This document shows positions 62,401 to 64,000 of a stretch of DNA of 64,000 nt, in pieces (the first letter of the stretch is position 1; each line of letters opens with the position of its first letter). The position numbers and the translations under genes are program-made. The notes beneath the pieces were generated by a model that worked only from the letters and a program-made list of their open reading frames with translations, searched no databases and had not been told where the DNA came from. This DNA is from Hymenobacter sp. GOD-10R (GTDB taxonomy: Bacteria; Bacteroidota; Bacteroidia; Cytophagales; Hymenobacteraceae): contig NZ_CP141184.1 of the NCBI RefSeq assembly GCF_035609205.1, positions 3,438,501 to 3,502,500 of the forward strand, written 5' to 3'.

Positions 62401-64000
62401 GTCAGTGTATTGCCCCGCACTTCCAGGTTGATCACGGCCGTACCAAAGGTATTGGCTTGCAAGTGCTGCACAGCGTGTACACCGATGAATACACCGTTGG
62501 AGCCATCCGTACCACCCACATTGTTACCCACAATCTGGTTGTTGAACATGGGCACAAACTGCTGATAACCGGCGGTACCTTGGAAAGGCGTCAGGTCAAT
62601 TGAACCGCTGTTGGTCAGCGTGTTGTTCACGATAGCAACTTGCGATGTAGCGTTCTGGTACAGCGTGATTCCCCGGCGGTTGCCTTCGAACGTGTTGCCT
62701 TCTACCAACCAGTTGCGCGAGCCCCAGTTGAAAATAGCGTAGCGGCTGCCCGAGCTAGGTACTACGTCCCAAGCCCGGTCGAGGGTCAGGGCATTGCCAT
62801 TGCGGCTTACGATGTTCCGTACTTGCCCAGTGCCATTGCCACTCACGATAGCTACTACTGGATTTTTTTGCGGCTGGCCCCACCATTTGCCGTTGTCCTG
62901 CAGCATGTTGCCCCAGGCGGCAGTCACCGTACCAGCATCTTCGTCGGCCCGACCGCCACCACTGCCACCACCTTCTGCGATGATAGCTTCGCCGTCGTTG
63001 GAGTTCTGCGCTGGGCCGTTGATTACTTTGAACAGGTTGTTGGTAACAGCTACGTTCTGCGCGAAGTTGAGGATCAACACGTGGTTGACCAAGTAGCTAG
63101 GATAGCGGGCGCTACCGTCGCGGTAGACTTTGTTGTTCTCAAATACGCCTTCGTGGGCACCGTTCAGGTTCAAGCCGTCAACGGCGTAGGTGAAGTTGTT
63201 GTTTGCTACGATAAAGTTGGTGCAGCCATTCAACTGGATTGGGCCGTGGTAACCGGCTTTGTCGTCAACGCCCTGCGTGAAGTCGGAGTTGGCAATCACG
63301 AGCTTGTTGGAGTTAGCCCACCAGAGCCAGTCGCCCTGACCTAGGTCGAAGCGAATGCGCTGCATGAACACTTCAGTACCCCGGCCCGTCATGTTCTGAA
63401 TCCAGAAACCCGACTCATTTACGTTTTGGAGGCTCAAATCGGCAAGACCTGACTGCTGAGTGTCACCCCAGATGAGGCCCCACTTATCGGAGCTAGGCCA
63501 GCCGTAACCGTATTTAATGGTCGTTTGGTCTTTACCCGCACCCCGCACAACCACGCGGTTGCGCATGATCAGGCTACCGCCACCACCAGGGGCCAGCTTG
63601 TAAGTACCCGCTGGCAGGTATACTACTCCCCCACCGTCGTTGGACGCCTTGTCGATGGCGCCTTGAACAGCATCCCAGTCGTTATCGTAACCATTGCCCG
63701 AAGCTTTCTTGCTCAGACGGCCGTCGGTTTTTACGTTGTATACGTTGCCGGAGTAGTTGATCTTCGGTGCCCAGCCAACTCCTAGGTTGAAATAGTCGCT
63801 GCCGCCGTTGATTCCTTTAACAGTTTGCTCAACGGTGGTTTCCGCGCCGCGGCCGTTGCTCACAACTACTTGGTACGTGACACCAGCTTGCAGCGAAGTG
63901 GGTGCGTTGAATACCAGCGTATAAGCATCGCTCTGGCTAGCATCTACTTGGGCATCGCCACCGCCCGAACCGACGAAGCGAACTTGGGCACCGCCCCCGC
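59433..64000 (-). CDS. Secreted beta-helix protein with five PA14 domains and T9SS tail, 5' end outside the window
   Basis: The frame stays open to base 64000, so at least 1521 residues and no start in view. Beyond an Ig-like N-terminal part (YTLVFNAPTSLQAGVTYQVVV) comes a pectate-lyase-3-like beta-helix (WDAVQGAIDKASNDGGGVVYLPAGTYKL) with many Asn-rich rungs. Five PA14-like units follow, each opening with R-x-PENP, then YYEGFW, TGYITVPTDGQYTF, SSDDGSxLYIGS and GLKAGTHAF. A type A T9SS domain beginning LSVYPNPN ends the protein. PA14 modules usually bind glycans; the beta-helix could be a lyase or hydrolase, but no catalytic residues can be named. It may be another pectin-active surface enzyme. 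Confidence 0.88.
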   Translation of the reverse strand, partial: GGGAQVRFVGSGGGDAQVDASQSDAYTLVFNAPTSLQAGVTYQVVVSNGRGAETTVEQTVKGINGGSDYFNLGVGWAPKINYSGNVYNVKTDGRLSKKASGNGYDNDWDAVQGAIDKASNDGGGVVYLPAGTYKLAPGGGGSLIMRNRVVVRGAGKDQTTIKYGYGWPSSDKWGLIWGDTQQSGLADLSLQNVNESGFWIQNMTGRGTEVFMQRIRFDLGQGDWLWWANSNKLVIANSDFTQGVDDKAGYHGPIQLNGCTNFIVANNNFTYAVDGLNLNGAHEGVFENNKVYRDGSARYPSYLVNHVLILNFAQNVAVTNNLFKVINGPAQNSNDGEAIIAEGGGSGGGRADEDAGTVTAAWGNMLQDNGKWWGQPQKNPVVAIVSGNGTGQVRNIVSRNGNALTLDRAWDVVPSSGSRYAIFNWGSRNWLVEGNTFEGNRRGITLYQNATSQVAIVNNTLTNSGSIDLTPFQGTAGYQQFVPMFNNQIVGNNVGGTDGSNGVFIGVHAVQHLQANTFGTAVINLEVRGNTLTAHTPNVPAIVDDSYPEGYLNFLQFQQGGSRYNDEKIPAVLGSIFQNNTAINCANAVYLNSGSYGTLVCNTNLINTPNLMLDNRITGVSHTSVGTASCLGSTVSSLRTPENPDNTEAGLTYNYYEGFWNRMPDVNSISPLKSGTVNSFDLGMRQRDYSYLIRYSGYITVPADGQYTFFSSSDDGSRLYIGSTMVLDNDGPHEEKEASGSIGLKAGTHAFSVEYWQSAGSQVFDVTYLGPGVQKQPVTSAVLRRGTGGLRNPENPTVTTAGLDYKYVEGSWSTIPDFGGLAATKTGTTTAFELTPRQRNTSYAMQYTGYITVPTDGQYTFFTGSDDGSKLYIGSTQVVDNDGMHGYVEKSGTIGLKAGTHALTVSYVQGTGGQSLDVSYVGPNISKQAVPASALRRSTMVASSSDLRDPENPNNTTNGLDYKYYEGYWSSFPDMNSVNPVKTGVTTSFDLGPRQRDYSYVMQYTGYITVPTDGRYTFFTGSDDGSELYIGSTQVVDNDGLHEYREQSGTIGLKAGTHAFTVLYLQGAGNQTLNVSYLGPNITKQAIPSSALVRTASGTNPGPSTSLRVPENPSNTVAGMDFKYYEGFWSQVPNFNNLTPVSTGTAAIPNLDGRQRDYNYGLMYTGYVTVPTDGLYTFTTGSDDGSELFIGSTQVVDNDGIHSYIEKSGTIGLQAGTHAITIAYAQGIGGQNLTVSYAGPNFAKQVIPASALKRSTTGTIYPTLTSSNLRVPENPANTVSGIDYKYYEGFWNSLPNFDGLNVVKSGTLGAPGLDPRQRDYGYAIRYTGYITVPTDGQYTFYSSSDDGTQLLIGSTLVVNNDGLHDAGKWQSGSIGLQAGTHAFTVTYLQQGGGQVLNLAYEGPGQGRQSVTGNMMRRVNGSSLTETTGRSVLGSSSANGLSVYPNPNEGAFTVEFSSKVTQAATLTLTDNLGRVVKEQKLQVQAGFNQVPVDTQNAADGMYQLSLLGANGERQIQKVSIKH
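59740..62095. repeat. Five tandem PA14-coding units of about 460-490 bp
   Basis: Unit boundaries marked by the R-x-PENP codons fall near 62080, 61622, 61150, 60670 and 60183. Units 3 and 4 and parts of 2 and 5 look especially alike at DNA level (shared GTGGAGCCGATGTACAGCT- and GAACCGGTGAAGAAGG-type words), suggesting recent duplication or gene conversion. Confidence 0.85.

Overview
The window looks like chromosome from a GC-rich member of the Bacteroidota, most likely Hymenobacter or a close relative in the Hymenobacteraceae. The evidence is three SusC/SusD outer-membrane import pairs, four secreted proteins ending in a type A type-IX-secretion (T9SS) sorting domain (YPNP motif), a CCDC81-type HU/SPOR protein beside ExbB/ExbD/TonB, BshB1 for bacillithiol, and promoter elements of the TAnnTTTG type. 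No tRNA, rRNA, transposase, prophage or CRISPR array was seen.

Layout. 1-6.8 kb: pectin-degrading cluster on + (truncated pectinesterase, alpha/beta-hydrolase esterase, multidomain pectinesterase, PL1 pectate lyase; the last two carry T9SS tails). 7.2-13.3 kb: TPR histidine kinase facing a NarL-type response regulator, then a large FG-GAP/Ig-like T9SS protein. 13.4-21.6 kb, mostly -: a small unknown protein, a MOSC protein, a SusCD pair, an HD hydrolase and a GlxA-type regulator. 21.8-30.6 kb, +: a SAM-I riboswitch reading directly into a Cys/Met-rich micro-ORF, then SusCD, an M14 carboxypeptidase and a beta-carbonic anhydrase. 30.7-34.1 kb: bshB1, a Lys/Ala-rich protein with a 32-residue membrane peptide, and a phytase-like lipoprotein. 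34.4-47.4 kb: a putative phosphonate-utilisation locus. 47.6-59.1 kb: TrpF-like protein, then on - trmB, folC and a TonB/ExbD/ExbB/HU-SPOR/beta-barrel/TPR operon. 59.4-64 kb, -: a truncated beta-helix protein with five PA14 repeats and a T9SS tail.

The phosphonate-utilisation locus is the most interesting region. It combines an OPA-family (GlpT-like) antiporter keeping both phosphate-binding arginines, a PhnZ-like HD oxygenase with all iron ligands, its own SusC/SusD pair, two periplasmic alkaline-phosphatase-superfamily hydrolases, a phosphonatase-like HAD enzyme with the DxAGT motif and Schiff-base lysine, an XRE-cupin regulator and a TIGR03364-type FAD oxidoreductase. PhnY and PhnW are absent nearby. 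I infer a Bacteroidota polysaccharide-utilisation-style layout adapted to phosphonate conjugates: capture by SusCD, periplasmic release, exchange for phosphate across the inner membrane, and C-P cleavage by up to two routes. The second notable item is the SAM riboswitch whose P1 helix ends on the base before the GTG of a 38-residue ORF carrying four cysteines and four internal methionines.

Genome-scale signals are an unusual abundance of CTAG and CCTAGG, and a family of long intergenic inverted repeats sharing one 26-bp skeleton.
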